Shown: positions 8,442 to 18,734 of the stretch, one piece after another
Position numbering within the stretch: the first letter of the stretch is position 1
Layout: every line of letters starts with the position of its first letter
DNA from: Oligoflexia bacterium
GTDB taxonomy: Bacteria > Bdellovibrionota_B > Oligoflexia > Oligoflexales > JAGOVF01
Assembly (NCBI GenBank): GCA_030432875.1
Contig: JAUILP010000001.1
Location: 103,086 to 167,085 of the forward strand
Direction: 5' to 3'
Length of the DNA stretch: 64,000 bases
Position numbers and translations under genes: made by a program
Notes under the pieces: generated by a model
The model's input: the letters and a program-made list of their open reading frames with translations, nothing else
What the model was told of the DNA's origin: nothing
Database searches by the model: none

Positions 8442-8875
8442 TTAACTCCCGTTTTTTTCTGTAATTTCTCAAAAAAGCAACAGCCTGCAGTGTATCCCCC
8501 TGTGCTCCTCGGCCCATTTACCGAACGTAAGCTGCGTTATGGTGCAGGGCGATGGCTTGCCTCCCAACGGTTTTTTTGAAATTACTCTTTTTTTACCGTC
8601 TCACCACAAAAATCGCTCGGGAATAAGTGGCAAATTATTCGACATGTTGTCCAAAAAAAACAGGCATTCCTACCTATTGGTTTTTTGAAAGTGTAATCAT
8701 TATAGCATATTGAGCTTTGGCAAGAAAATTGCTTCTTTATCGGAAAATCATGATGCCGAAACTTGGTCCTCGTGGCTGAAATTATAATTTGATTTGTCAA
8801 CTTGAGGGTTGTTGAAAATCATTTTTGGGTTGGGCGTCCTGAGTTTAGAGGTTCTATCAATAACGCTTACATAAA
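8442..8875. other. Divergent intergenic region, nothing recognised
   Basis: About 434 bp between the aminopeptidase and an exported protein, transcribed away from each other. A 72-codon minus-strand ORF (8582-8800) has no ribosome site and no recognisable content. Runs of T and A are frequent, but I found no clear -35/-10 pair, RNA or repeat. Confidence 0.4.
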
Positions 8876-8890
8876 GTGGAAAAGCTGTGT

Positions 8891-10090
8891 ATGGAAATGG
8901 TTTTCTTGAAAATTTGCCATAACGAAAAAGCCTTCAATTTTTTGAAACCGGACTTGCTGATAAAACTCAGTCTGAGTCTTGTTTTTTCAATGATGATAGG
9001 TCTACAGAGTGCTGACGGCAATACTCAAGGGGATCAGGGAAATGCTGAGCTAATTAATCAGCTCAAAAGCCAGAAAGCCCCCAAAGGTAATACTGAAATT
9101 CATCCATTAGTCAAAGTACATGATCAATTTTGGCACAGACTTCGCGGCCATCAAACGGGAGGTAACGGTGCGCTCAGAAAATTAAGAGCTTCTACGCAGC
9201 AACAGATTTCTGACAAAGCATTTAGCGCCTATATAGGCAATTTAAGGGATTTGCCGGAGCCTCCAGAAAAAAAAGGGCCGCTAATGTCCTATTTGCGCGG
9301 TGAAAGTCAGTATGTTGTACAGGCTATGGTGATTGACAGTATTCCTTATTATCAGGAGCTAAAAAAAGGCTTTGATTTTAAGTTAGACCTTGGCGCAGTG
9401 TTTACAAAAGCCATTACCTTGGCGAGTAATCCAACTTCTTTGGGGGATTCACTAATGTCTCCTACCCCTTCTCAACGAATATTCAGGGGAAAGAAATATG
9501 GACTGATCCTTCAAGATATTTCACCTCCCAGTAAATTTAACGAATACCAATTTGTGAGTGCCTATAATGATGAGGCTTGGCAGTACTTTGATACGGTAGC
9601 AAACAAAGCCGATGTTCAGTACACTATTGGCCCAGAAGTGGAGGATTTTTATAAACCTTACTCTAGCAATGGTCCGATTCCCTTTGCTCCGGTTTGCCGT
9701 AGTCCAGTAATTTGCAATTTTCAGGATGTTTTTCTCGACACACGGCTAGATATAAAGGCCTTACCCAATTTTGGCGGCGTTGAAGGTTCGCTGCAGCAAA
9801 GCACCCCAAAAGGGGTCAAAAATATGCCTTTGAGTTATATCGTAAGGCAGCAAAGTGGATTTTTAGAGGCAAGAGCAAATGAAGTTAATTATAAGCTGCA
9901 ATGGCAATACTTTTTAACGTGGCCGCTGTATCAGGATATTGTTTTGAGTCAGCAAGTCGATAAAGACCGAAAATTCGTCAAATCAAATCTAAATTTTGGC
10001 CTTAGCCCCCTGCATCTCTCAGGAAATTTTAGGGTGAATTTTGAGCACGTTTCCAAAAAGATCCAAGTTGAATGGAGAAATGTTTTTTGA
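8891..10090 (+). CDS. Exported protein of unknown function
   Basis: About 400 residues with a hydrophobic segment, LLIKLSLSLVFSMMIGLQS, that fits a signal peptide preceded by a long N-region of about 23 residues. The ORF track starts at a GTG (8876). The ATG at 8891 is equally possible, and neither has a good Shine-Dalgarno. The mature part has mixed strand-like segments and a Pro-rich stretch (SNGPIPFAPVCRSP) with two Cys nine residues apart. I do not recognise the family. It stands alone, 188 bp before the PilZ gene. Confidence 0.65.
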   Translation: MEMVFLKICHNEKAFNFLKPDLLIKLSLSLVFSMMIGLQSADGNTQGDQGNAELINQLKSQKAPKGNTEIHPLVKVHDQFWHRLRGHQTGGNGALRKLRASTQQQISDKAFSAYIGNLRDLPEPPEKKGPLMSYLRGESQYVVQAMVIDSIPYYQELKKGFDFKLDLGAVFTKAITLASNPTSLGDSLMSPTPSQRIFRGKKYGLILQDISPPSKFNEYQFVSAYNDEAWQYFDTVANKADVQYTIGPEVEDFYKPYSSNGPIPFAPVCRSPVICNFQDVFLDTRLDIKALPNFGGVEGSLQQSTPKGVKNMPLSYIVRQQSGFLEARANEVNYKLQWQYFLTWPLYQDIVLSQQVDKDRKFVKSNLNFGLSPLHLSGNFRVNFEHVSKKIQVEWRNVF

Positions 10091-10278
10091 CGAAGCTTTA
10101 AAAGGCTATGAATAAATGATTTTTTTAAGAATTTACTGCAATTTTTTGCTTATCCCAAAATTAAAATCTCGCTCAAGAAGTGTTTTACCTAAATACAGTA
10201 TGTTAGACTTATAGAAGGTCACGCTTTCATGAGCAGGGTAACATAAATTGATTCTCCATTTACTTTACGGATGGCAAC

Positions 10279-10656
10279 ATGTCTTCCACAGAAATTGTTA
10301 GTGATTCGCAGCAGAGAGATGCTCGCTTTATATCTCATGCTCTGGTAGAAATTAAAAAAAATAAATTGTGGCCCTTTGGGACCATGAGCGCTGTGCTGCT
10401 GGATATTAGCGTCAATGGTTGTAAGGTCGAATTAACCCAGGACGTAAGACTTAAAGTCGGCGAACAATACTGGATTAGCATTCCCCTTATTCCTCTAAAA
10501 ATTTTTGCGCCCGATTATCTCATTTTAAAAATGGAGTGCCGTTGGTTTGATGAAGAAAAATACCGTTTTGGCTGTGTATTTATGCAGTTAGAATTAGAGC
10601 ATAAAGATATTATCATTAGAATTATCAATAACGCTAAAAAAATTAATATCGCCTAA
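10279..10656 (+). CDS. PilZ-domain protein
   Basis: A 125-residue single-domain protein with the PilZ signature: an N-terminal Arg pair (QQRDARF) and the DISVNGCKVE turn, matching the family's (D/N)xSxxG. PilZ domains bind cyclic di-GMP through these elements. The Arg spacing is RxxR, not the classic RxxxR, so binding cannot be taken for granted. No output domain is attached, so it would act by contacting a partner. In related predators and gliders PilZ proteins affect motility, but no motility gene is nearby. Confidence 0.75.
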   Translation: MSSTEIVSDSQQRDARFISHALVEIKKNKLWPFGTMSAVLLDISVNGCKVELTQDVRLKVGEQYWISIPLIPLKIFAPDYLILKMECRWFDEEKYRFGCVFMQLELEHKDIIIRIINNAKKINIA

Positions 10657-10891
10657 ACTAAATCTCTGTCTTTCTGCTTTCCTACTAAAATCAATTCTTG
10701 ATTCAAAATCTATTTGTTAAGTCAAAAAAATATTTGAAGCTCGTTAGGTCTCTGTATTTAAATTCAGATGCAGCTCCAGTTTTCCTAAAAACTTTAAGCT
10801 TGTTTCAACCTAGCTTTGCACTCATAATGGCAAAGATGTTGGTCTAAGAGCGCATTACAAAACTATAATGTTTTAAAAGAAGGATACAATT

Positions 10892-12217
10892 ATGAGCATG
10901 CGCAAATTTTATACAAAGGCCCATAAGGGCAATGGTAAACCCGTCTTGATCGATGGGGCGCGAACGGGCTTCGTCAAGGCGTTTGGTGCTTTTCAAAAAT
11001 CTGATGTCCTTGAGCTATTTTCACGAGTTGTCGATGGTCTTATCCGTAAATCTGGCATTGATCCCTTTGAAATAAACGAAATAAGTGCGGGCGTTGTGGC
11101 TCCTCAGTCCAAAAATGGCAATGTTGCGCGCGATGCGATTATCAATTTGGGATTACCGAATCATATTCATGGGTATACCGTCAATAGAGCGTGTACGTCG
11201 AGTTTACAGTCAATTGCCGAAGCTCAGCGATCAATTATTTCTGGCAATCCTCATGTTATTATTGCTGGAGGTGCTGAGTGCATTAGCGATGTCCCTATTG
11301 TGTTTTCCCGGAAAGCGCGGGAGTTTTTGGCTTCACTTAACTTTGCCAAATCTCCGACGGATAAACTTAAGCTTCTCAAAACCTTCAATCTTAAATCATG
11401 GCTACCCGAACAACCCGCTATAAAAGAACCACTCACGGGGTTTACTATGGGTGAACATGCAGAGATGATGGCGAAAGAAAATGAAATATCCCGAGAAGAG
11501 CAGGACCGGTTTGCCTTGGCTTCTCATCTCAATGCGGCCAAAGCCCAAAAATCGGGTTATTTCTTAGAAGAGATTCTCCCTATATGGGTCTCCCCAAAGT
11601 TTGGCGAGTGTGTTGAAGCTGATAACATGGTGAGAGAGACGACTTCTTTGGAAAAACTTTCGACTCTTAAGCCCGCATTTGACAAAAAGTACGGGACCCT
11701 AACAGCGGGCAATTCTTCGGCGTTAACTGATGGCGCTAGTGCGGTTATTATTGCTGATGAGGGTAGAGCGATAGAGCTTGGTTTAAAGCCAAAAACGCGG
11801 ATTGTTGATACGGTTTTTGTGGGTATCGATCCCAATGATCAGCTGTTGATAGGACCTGCAGTCGCGATTCCTCTACTTCTTAAACGAAATGGCCTTACAA
11901 TAGAAAATATCGATTTGTTCGAAATTCATGAGGCTTTTGCTGCCCAGGTGCTCAGCTGTGTTAAGGCTATGGGGAGTGCTGCTTTTTGCGAAAAAAACTT
12001 TGGCGATAGCAAAGCGTTTGGCGAAATACCAGGTGAAAAACTTAATGTCAATGGGGGAGCTATTGCGATAGGCCATCCTTTTGGTGCTACTGGCGCTAGG
12101 CTTGTGATGACCCAGGCCAATGAACTGAAGCGACGAAAAGCGCAATATGGAGTCGTTGCTATTTGTGCGGCGGGGGGTATGGCTGGGGCTATGCTTCTTG
12201 AAAACATAATCGATTAA
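10892..12217 (+). CDS. fadI: 3-ketoacyl-CoA thiolase, FadI type
   Basis: The 441-residue thiolase cleaves 3-ketoacyl-CoA in beta-oxidation. The nucleophile is in [10 protein letters not shown], the second pair is the His of [10 protein letters not shown] and the His of [12 protein letters not shown], and the proton-donating Cys is in [12 protein letters not shown]. Length and the region around [14 protein letters not shown] follow FadI more closely than FadA. AAGGAT precedes the ATG. It stops 24 bp before the fadJ start, so the two form the usual FadI-FadJ operon encoding a multi-enzyme complex. Confidence 0.92.
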   Translation: MSMRKFYTKAHKGNGKPVLIDGARTGFVKAFGAFQKSDVLELFSRVVDGLIRKSGIDPFEINEISAGVVAPQSKNGNVARDAIINLGLPNHIHGYTVNRACTSSLQSIAEAQRSIISGNPHVIIAGGAECISDVPIVFSRKAREFLASLNFAKSPTDKLKLLKTFNLKSWLPEQPAIKEPLTGFTMGEHAEMMAKENEISREEQDRFALASHLNAAKAQKSGYFLEEILPIWVSPKFGECVEADNMVRETTSLEKLSTLKPAFDKKYGTLTAGNSSALTDGASAVIIADEGRAIELGLKPKTRIVDTVFVGIDPNDQLLIGPAVAIPLLLKRNGLTIENIDLFEIHEAFAAQVLSCVKAMGSAAFCEKNFGDSKAFGEIPGEKLNVNGGAIAIGHPFGATGARLVMTQANELKRRKAQYGVVAICAAGGMAGAMLLENIID

Positions 12218-12241
12218 AAATTCTCATAAGTGGAGTTTACC

Positions 12242-14401
12242 ATGGGAAAAAATATATCCTTGGAATACAAAAAAAACATCGCCGTTCTGACCTTTAATAA
12301 TGAGAGCGGCGAAATGAATGTTCTTTCAGAAGTTGTCCTTAGGGAGTTCTCTACTCACCTGGCTGAAATTAAAGACAACAGTTCGTGCAAGGGGTTAGTG
12401 ATTATCAGTGGTAAGAAGGATTTCATTGTTGGGGCCGACATAAAAGAAATTGAAAAGTTAAAATCGGAACAAGAAACCAAGGAGGCGTGTTTACTTATTC
12501 AGGAGATGTTTACGGACGTGAGTAAGCTAAAAATTCCTACGGTGGCAGCCATAAACGGCAATTGCCTCGGCGGTGGACTTGAACTTGCTTTAGCATGTAC
12601 CTGGCGCATTGGCACCAATAATAAAAACACAGTGCTGGCACTCCCGGAAATTCAGTTGGGATTATTGCCTGGTGCCGGTGGGACGCAAAGACTTCCTCGT
12701 TTGATAGGCATTCAGAGCGCTTTTGATATGATTTTAACGGGAAAACGCGTTCGTGCGGACAAAGCTCTGAAGCTTGGTTTATTAGATGCAAAAGTACCAG
12801 AAAAAGAACTTCTCGAATATGCGCTACAGTTTGCCTCTAAGAAAAAAAATATTACTGATAATCAAAGCTACAAGAAAAAAACGCAGCCCATGGAAGAAAT
12901 TAGCCACTGGGCTCTTGAGGGCAACTTTTTAGGCCGTCGTCTAATCGAGAAAAAAGTCAAAGAGATGGTTGATAAAACAACAAAGGGGTTTTATCCAGCG
13001 CCCTACAAAGCAATAAAAGCAGTTCTTCGGGGAATGGAGATGTCTTTAGAGGAAGGCTTAAAGCTTGAGGCTCAGTTATTTGCTGAACTCAGTACAACCA
13101 AAGAAAGTAAGAGCCTAATTCACCTCTTTCATAGCGTCACGGAAGCGAAAAAACATGATTATAAAGATGAGGCGAAGAAAGTCCTTGGTGACAACCTTGT
13201 TCCTCAGGACATCGGTATTCTCGGTGCGGGATTTATGGGAACGGGGATAGGCACGGTGCTGGCGGATAAGAATATTCGCGTGATGTACTCGGAATCAAGC
13301 CAAGAAATGATGGGCAAATCATTAAAATATTCCTATGACTATTTTGCCGGAAAATTACGCAAAAAAAGAATCAAACCATTTGAACTCGGCAAAAAAATGG
13401 CCTTTTTATCTCCCGGACTCAGTCCTAAGGGCTTTCACCGGGCTCCCTTGGTAATTGAGGCCGTGAATGAAGACTTGGGCTTAAAGCAAAAGCTTCTCGC
13501 GGCATATGAGAAAAATGCTCCCGAAAACTGGATCTTTGCCACTAATACATCGGCCATTCCGATTTCTCAAATTGCTTCAGGATGTGAGCATCCCGAACAA
13601 GTTCTGGGTATGCATTTTTTCTCACCTGTAGAAAAAATGCCTCTTTTAGAGATTGTTATTACAGATAAAACTGCTGGTTGGGCCACGGCGCGAGCGGTTG
13701 CGGTGGGGCATAAAATGGGAAAACAGGTTATAATCGTCAAAGATAGCCCTGGATTTTATACTACGCGAGCTTTGTCCTTTTATATTGCGGAAGCAGCACA
13801 GATGTTGATGGAAGGGGTGCCTATGGATCACATTGACAAGGCACTGTTAGACGCGGGTTTTGCGGTTGGTGCGATTACATTAATTGATGAAGTTGGTATT
13901 GATGTTGGCTCCCATGTGCTTAAAACCATGACCGAAGCATTTGGAGACCGTATTTCCACCCCGGCTAACCTAAAAGCAGTTTTAGATTCAGGGCGAAAGG
14001 GGCGCAAAAATCAAAAGGGCTTTTATCTTTATGAAGATGGTAAAAAAACAACTCCGGATAACGAAGTTTATAAATTATCTGGGGTGACACCCAATAACAT
14101 GCTGGATACAAAAGTCATTGTTGACCGCTGTATTTTGGCATTTGTGAACGAAGCAGCCCGGTGCCTAGAAGAGGGTATTTTACGGCATGGTTATGATGGC
14201 GACATCGGGGCCGTTTTTGGTCTTGGTTTCCCAGCTTTTTGGGGAGGGCCATTCCGTTATGTCGATCATTTGGGAGCTAAGGAAATTGTCGAACGCTTAG
14301 AGGGATTAACGGATAAGTATGGCAAACGATTTACACCGGCAAAAATTCTTAAGGACTACGCTAAAGGCAATAAAAAATTCTTCCCAGAGGAGTCTAATTA
14401 G
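12242..14401 (+). CDS. fadJ: Multifunctional enoyl-CoA hydratase / 3-hydroxyacyl-CoA dehydrogenase FadJ
   Basis: About 719 residues from the ATG at 12242, chosen over the GTG at 12230 because TGGAG lies 7 nt upstream of the ATG. The N-terminal hydratase domain shows the oxyanion-hole regions KKDFIVGADIKE and NGNCLGGGLELALA and the catalytic LPEIQLGLLPGAGG. The dehydrogenase half starts near residue 310 with the NAD-binding ILGAGFMGTGIG and carries the catalytic His in LGMHFFSPVEKMPL. Two C-terminal dehydrogenase repeats follow. Together with FadI it completes hydration, oxidation and thiolysis of fatty acyl-CoA. Confidence 0.93.
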   Translation: MGKNISLEYKKNIAVLTFNNESGEMNVLSEVVLREFSTHLAEIKDNSSCKGLVIISGKKDFIVGADIKEIEKLKSEQETKEACLLIQEMFTDVSKLKIPTVAAINGNCLGGGLELALACTWRIGTNNKNTVLALPEIQLGLLPGAGGTQRLPRLIGIQSAFDMILTGKRVRADKALKLGLLDAKVPEKELLEYALQFASKKKNITDNQSYKKKTQPMEEISHWALEGNFLGRRLIEKKVKEMVDKTTKGFYPAPYKAIKAVLRGMEMSLEEGLKLEAQLFAELSTTKESKSLIHLFHSVTEAKKHDYKDEAKKVLGDNLVPQDIGILGAGFMGTGIGTVLADKNIRVMYSESSQEMMGKSLKYSYDYFAGKLRKKRIKPFELGKKMAFLSPGLSPKGFHRAPLVIEAVNEDLGLKQKLLAAYEKNAPENWIFATNTSAIPISQIASGCEHPEQVLGMHFFSPVEKMPLLEIVITDKTAGWATARAVAVGHKMGKQVIIVKDSPGFYTTRALSFYIAEAAQMLMEGVPMDHIDKALLDAGFAVGAITLIDEVGIDVGSHVLKTMTEAFGDRISTPANLKAVLDSGRKGRKNQKGFYLYEDGKKTTPDNEVYKLSGVTPNNMLDTKVIVDRCILAFVNEAARCLEEGILRHGYDGDIGAVFGLGFPAFWGGPFRYVDHLGAKEIVERLEGLTDKYGKRFTPAKILKDYAKGNKKFFPEESN

Positions 14402-14446
14402 TCTCCGGCCTCAATTGGCAAAATTTTTCAAGAGGGCTCGTGAACC

Positions 14447-17209
14447 GTGGTGATCTTAAGGGACTGTGTTTTTTGGCATAAAAGACATCACGGTAGCTGC
14501 TTTTTGTGGTTATTGGTTCTAGCCCTTATAGCGAAGGGCGGCGCGGCCTTTGCACAGGTCAATATCGATTTTTCCTATTTAAAAATTTCTGAAAATCAAG
14601 AAGCACAGCCACAAACGATTGAAGGGCAAATTAAAATATCCGGATGGTCATCGCCGAATGGATTTTGCCTTTATTTGCCTTATAACGACCCCCAGTACGG
14701 CCAAAAAAGGCTGTTTGCGCGCCGATTTGAATCTTCCGCGCAGTACCAAAAAAACAGATTTCAAGGCGGAAAAATTGATCTGGTGGGTATGTATCCCTTG
14801 GATAACGATGTTCAGAAACTCACCGATTACCTAGTGTTTATCAACCCCGCAGCAGGCGGAAATTTACTCAATGAAATTAATTTAGAGTTTAAGGCCACCG
14901 TTCCAAGGCTTGTGAGTAGCTCAGATCAGATTTGGTTTTATGACCTGTTTTATCCCGTTCCGCTATCGCAGTGCCCTAAAGATATTCTTGATTCTAGCTA
15001 TTATTCTCTCTATTCCCGCAACAACATAACCGCAAACTTAGAAATCCCTAAGGGCTGGAGTTTTGCTGGGCCGGAAAGTGACTTTAGTGAAGTAGATAAA
15101 ATGGCACTGCGCTGGCAGGGTAACCATTTAGCATTTGCTTTAACAAAAGTTCACAAGTTGGAGGTGATAAAAATAAATGATATCAATATTCGCCTTTTTT
15201 ATTTTTCCGAAAACTTCCGGGATATCATTCCCACTATTGAGTCGGCACTGCTGTCGCATACAAATTGGCTTGGCGATTTCCCGTTTCCCTCTCTAACGAT
15301 TATTGAAACGAGTGAACTCGAACGCGTAGATATTCAGGGAATGGTGCTTATTAATACCCCGCATCAAAGTTTGTTTAAATCTTTGCAAAAAAACTGGCTA
15401 AACTGGTCGGACTGGGTGATGACCTATTTACTCGCGACGCAGTGGTTGGGGGCTTCTGTTCAAGTAGAGTCTCAAGATGATTGGTGGCTGCTTGCGGGAC
15501 TTGCTGATTTTGTTACAGAGGAATCTCTAAATTCTGAGCCCCTTAAAAGTAAAAAAACCTTTTTTAAAAATAACTCCAAGTTGGATTTCATTACTACAGA
15601 TTATAAAGAGATGAATGATATTTTATCTGCGACGTTAAAGCGACGTTCTCCAAAGGAGTTTTTGGTCAATAAGGATTTAACGTCGCGACCACTTAAGAAA
15701 CAAAGCCCCTTAAATTATTTAAAGCACGTAGCAGCCTTACATCAAATTAAAAACATAGGCGGTTCTGAGAAATTCTCAAAATTTTTAAAGGCCTTTACTC
15801 GGCGTCACCAGACATCTTTTGTTCGGCCAAAAGATTTTATTCAACAATTTTTTCTTGAACCGGTCATTTATGAACCTAAAGACATGAACTTTCTATCTGA
15901 ACACACGGTTGATTGGTGGGAATCTAAAACCTGGCCTGATTTGTCCCTCAATCAATTTTCCAGTATTCAGACAAAAGATGGGCACTGGCTAACGCGCTGC
16001 GAGGTCGGTTTTAATACGACGTTCCAAGTGCCTTTTATGCTTAGGATAGAGGGTATGACAGGAGAGCGAAGCGACTTTTTTTTCGAAGAACCATCATGGG
16101 ATAGACGCGATAAGGTTTTGATAGAAGTTACTACCGATTTTCAGCCTAAAGAGGCAATTATAGATCCTGACTATTATTTTTATGATTCCAATCGTTTTAA
16201 TAACTCAAAAAAGCTTCCAAATTTTTATTTTTTGCCTGGCAATTTTAAACATTTATCTGATCAAAATTATTCCGTTATTTGGCTGCCTTATGCCTTTAGG
16301 CGTCCGGGGGAGCCTTTTTCCCTATCGGTAGAAGCGGCAACTTTTAAATTCATTGATCATGTGTTTGCCTCTAAAGTTGACTTTGCTCCCTCAGAAGATG
16401 TCATCGCCTGGGAGTTTATGATAAACCGAAAATATCCCCATCTAAATTTTAATACAATAACATCTGCCTCACGCGACTTTTATGGCCTCACGCGTTACAC
16501 CGTTGGAGTGGAAAGTCCACTAATAAACGCGGATGCCTATGATCTTTCTCTCGATACCAAGATTAATCACCTTGTCATCCTTGGAAAGACCTCTTTGAGT
16601 CATGAGACGTTTGAGCTGGGCCTGCGTTTGACACCTGCTCTGGGTGAGCAAATGTGTAAGATTCCGGTGGTCTTTGGTAGCGAGCAGTCCTTTTCTATGT
16701 TGCCGCAAGACTTTAGATACCAAAAAGCTAGACTCAGTGCCATGTTAGCCTGTTCATTTTCGCCTTATTTGGATACTGCGCTGAGAGGGTTCTGGGGTAA
16801 AATAAATTTTGCCGGAGAGTTACCAACAAATATCGCTTTTAACGTGGAAAACTTAGAAGAAGCGCGCGTTCGCTTAGATGCGCCGCGGGATTATCTGGCA
16901 AATGATATTACGTCCCTTGGTTTTGATTTGTTCTTCCCGTTTAATTTTGCCCTGCCCATGAACACGCCAATATTGACCCGTATGCTAAAGTGGCGAGCTT
17001 ACTATGACCAAGGTCTTTCCACTTCACCTATAAACCGGAGATTTTCGGCTGCTGGTGGGGGTCTATTGCTCCCCATTGGCGGGCAGCTATCAGGCGTTAA
17101 TCCGATATCGATTACGCAGTTATCGCTTTTGGCGGTGCTATATAAAAAAATAAATGAGGAAGAATCGCGGCAGATTTCTGTTATATTTGACTTCGCCGCA
17201 GATTTATAA
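14447..17209 (+). CDS. Large exported protein: M1-peptidase-like domain without zinc ligands plus C-terminal beta-rich region
   Basis: The 920-residue protein has a signal peptide (FLWLLVLALIAKGGAAFAQ). Residues about 230-390 align with the gluzincin core of M1 aminopeptidases. Where active enzymes have HExxHQW this protein has YLLATQW, and where they have WLDEGxAxY it has WLLAGLADF. All three zinc ligands and the catalytic Glu are therefore absent. The last 300 residues contain repeated alternating hydrophobic strands, compatible with an outer-membrane beta-barrel or a C-terminal beta domain. It is probably a non-enzymatic surface or assembly protein. GTG start (two adjacent GTG codons) with AGAGGG upstream. 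It follows fadJ after 45 bp, but no functional link is evident. Confidence 0.7.
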   Translation: MVILRDCVFWHKRHHGSCFLWLLVLALIAKGGAAFAQVNIDFSYLKISENQEAQPQTIEGQIKISGWSSPNGFCLYLPYNDPQYGQKRLFARRFESSAQYQKNRFQGGKIDLVGMYPLDNDVQKLTDYLVFINPAAGGNLLNEINLEFKATVPRLVSSSDQIWFYDLFYPVPLSQCPKDILDSSYYSLYSRNNITANLEIPKGWSFAGPESDFSEVDKMALRWQGNHLAFALTKVHKLEVIKINDINIRLFYFSENFRDIIPTIESALLSHTNWLGDFPFPSLTIIETSELERVDIQGMVLINTPHQSLFKSLQKNWLNWSDWVMTYLLATQWLGASVQVESQDDWWLLAGLADFVTEESLNSEPLKSKKTFFKNNSKLDFITTDYKEMNDILSATLKRRSPKEFLVNKDLTSRPLKKQSPLNYLKHVAALHQIKNIGGSEKFSKFLKAFTRRHQTSFVRPKDFIQQFFLEPVIYEPKDMNFLSEHTVDWWESKTWPDLSLNQFSSIQTKDGHWLTRCEVGFNTTFQVPFMLRIEGMTGERSDFFFEEPSWDRRDKVLIEVTTDFQPKEAIIDPDYYFYDSNRFNNSKKLPNFYFLPGNFKHLSDQNYSVIWLPYAFRRPGEPFSLSVEAATFKFIDHVFASKVDFAPSEDVIAWEFMINRKYPHLNFNTITSASRDFYGLTRYTVGVESPLINADAYDLSLDTKINHLVILGKTSLSHETFELGLRLTPALGEQMCKIPVVFGSEQSFSMLPQDFRYQKARLSAMLACSFSPYLDTALRGFWGKINFAGELPTNIAFNVENLEEARVRLDAPRDYLANDITSLGFDLFFPFNFALPMNTPILTRMLKWRAYYDQGLSTSPINRRFSAAGGGLLLPIGGQLSGVNPISITQLSLLAVLYKKINEEESRQISVIFDFAADL

Positions 17210-17236
17210 CCTTCGATAAAGGTAGTCCAATCAGAC

Positions 17237-18067
17237 ATGGTGCCAACCGAATTTTTTAATAAACACGTAGTCATTTCTGATCTTCATATAAAAAACGCGA
17301 CTGATCAGAGGTATCGACTTCTGCTCAGGCTTATTGACGATTTATGCTCGCCTAAAAATCGGCCAAAAACCTTAATACTTCTTGGTGACGTGTTTGATTT
17401 CTGTTTTGGCTATAGCAAAAGTTTTAGAAAGGAATTTTCCCATTTAGGGGAGAAACTAAGTGCCCTTGCGCTGTCAGGGGTGCGCGTTTTTTTTTTAGAA
17501 GGAAACCATGAGTTTGCTCTCAAAAATTTAGGGTGGCCTGAAATTGATTTTGTGACCCAAGATGTCTTTTTTATAGAAACAAGTGCAAAACAGGTTCAAA
17601 AAATAGGTTTATGCCATGGCGATCTCATCAATGCCCCCTGGCATTATTATATTTTTCGTCGGTTCATAAAGTCAACGACGGTGATTTGGGCAGCAAGGCT
17701 TTTGCCCGATAAAATATTTAACGCTCTTTGCAATAGACTAGCGGACAGCTCGCGGGCTATGGAAAAATACCGAAGCATTAATCACCAAAAGCTGCTTTCC
17801 GAAGCGGCAAAATGGCTTGAGCGGGAAGAAGTGCTTTTGGGGATAATGGGCCACTTTCATGTTCCCTATGCAGAAACAGTTACCCTTGGGCGATCAGGGA
17901 AAGACGGGCAGATATTTTGTTTGCCGAGTTGGACGCTTCCGAATGCCCTGGTTTTTGATGATGAGCACAATTTTTACCGAGTTTATATCACAGAAGAGGG
18001 TTACAACTCGGAGCCTGTTTCAAAATATTTGTCAGAAGAAAAACCTAGGTCTACACCGATCGGTTAA
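17237..18067 (+). CDS. LpxH-like metallophosphoesterase
   Basis: The 276-residue protein has all five calcineurin-type metal motifs in order: SDLHIK, LLGDVFDF, EGNHEF, CHGDL and GHFHVP. This order and spacing fit UDP-2,3-diacylglucosamine pyrophosphatase (LpxH), which makes lipid X from UDP-diacylglucosamine in lipid A synthesis. FRRFIKSTTVIWAARLLPD in the middle resembles the LpxH lipid-binding insert region. Other phosphoesterases of this group remain possible. It starts 27 bp after the large exported protein on the same strand. Confidence 0.78.
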   Translation: MVPTEFFNKHVVISDLHIKNATDQRYRLLLRLIDDLCSPKNRPKTLILLGDVFDFCFGYSKSFRKEFSHLGEKLSALALSGVRVFFLEGNHEFALKNLGWPEIDFVTQDVFFIETSAKQVQKIGLCHGDLINAPWHYYIFRRFIKSTTVIWAARLLPDKIFNALCNRLADSSRAMEKYRSINHQKLLSEAAKWLEREEVLLGIMGHFHVPYAETVTLGRSGKDGQIFCLPSWTLPNALVFDDEHNFYRVYITEEGYNSEPVSKYLSEEKPRSTPIG

Positions 18068-18275
18068 CAAATTAAGGAGGATTGTCATCTTTTAGCCATC
18101 TTAGATAATCGGTGTGTAGAAAAAATTTGATAGAGATTTGCGAGACAACAAGAAAATACTTTGAATGCTTTGCTGAATCCGATTAAAGTATTGCTTCGAT
18201 ATAGATATTTAAAATGAAATTCACTCAGCTTCGCGTTAGCGGGTGCTTTCTTTGATGATGAATAAGGCGGTGGCG

Positions 18276-18650
18276 ATGAACTGGATTATTTGGTTTCGTA
18301 TGGGTGCTTTAAGCGGATTTTTGGGGGTACTCCTTGGGGCGTTTGGGGCGCATGCCGCAAAAAAATATCTTGGCGATCATGAATTAGAGATTTATAAACT
18401 CGCGTGTAGCTACATCCTTTGGCATACGGCAGCCTTGCTCGCGCTCGGCGCTTTAGCCACTAGAATTGATTCTCGCTGGGTTACGGCTAGTGGAATTTGC
18501 TTCAGTTTGGGTTTACTACTGTTTTCTGGTTCTCTTTTTTTGCTGTCTTTTTCTTGGCTCCCAAGATCATATGGGTTTATAACTCCAATAGGAGGGGCAT
18601 TGCTTCTTGCCGGGTGGATTCTCATGGTGTGTGCGACTATTTTTACGTAA
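18276..18650 (+). CDS. DUF423 membrane protein
   Basis: About 124 residues from ATG 18276, which has AAGGCGG upstream; the track's GTG at 18243 is less likely. Four membrane helices are predicted. The family signature GALSGFLGVLLGAFGAHA is followed by HTAALLALG and FSGSLFLLS, as in the DUF423/YgdD family. No biochemical function is known for it. It stands alone between a plus-strand phosphatase and a convergent matrixin gene. Confidence 0.87.
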   Translation: MNWIIWFRMGALSGFLGVLLGAFGAHAAKKYLGDHELEIYKLACSYILWHTAALLALGALATRIDSRWVTASGICFSLGLLLFSGSLFLLSFSWLPRSYGFITPIGGALLLAGWILMVCATIFT

Positions 18651-18734
18651 TGGAGAAGGCCTAAGCTTAGAAAAATACTCGGTATAATATCGCCAAAATT
18701 TAGGGTCAAACGTCTAAAATAGAATGCTAGCGGG

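Noticed and set aside
8582-8800. 72-codon minus-strand ORF in an intergenic region
   Set aside because: No Shine-Dalgarno, odd composition (many Cys/Thr/Phe) and no recognisable motif.
11251-12207. Several minus-strand ORFs inside fadI
   Set aside because: Shadow frames of a gene with complete thiolase motifs.
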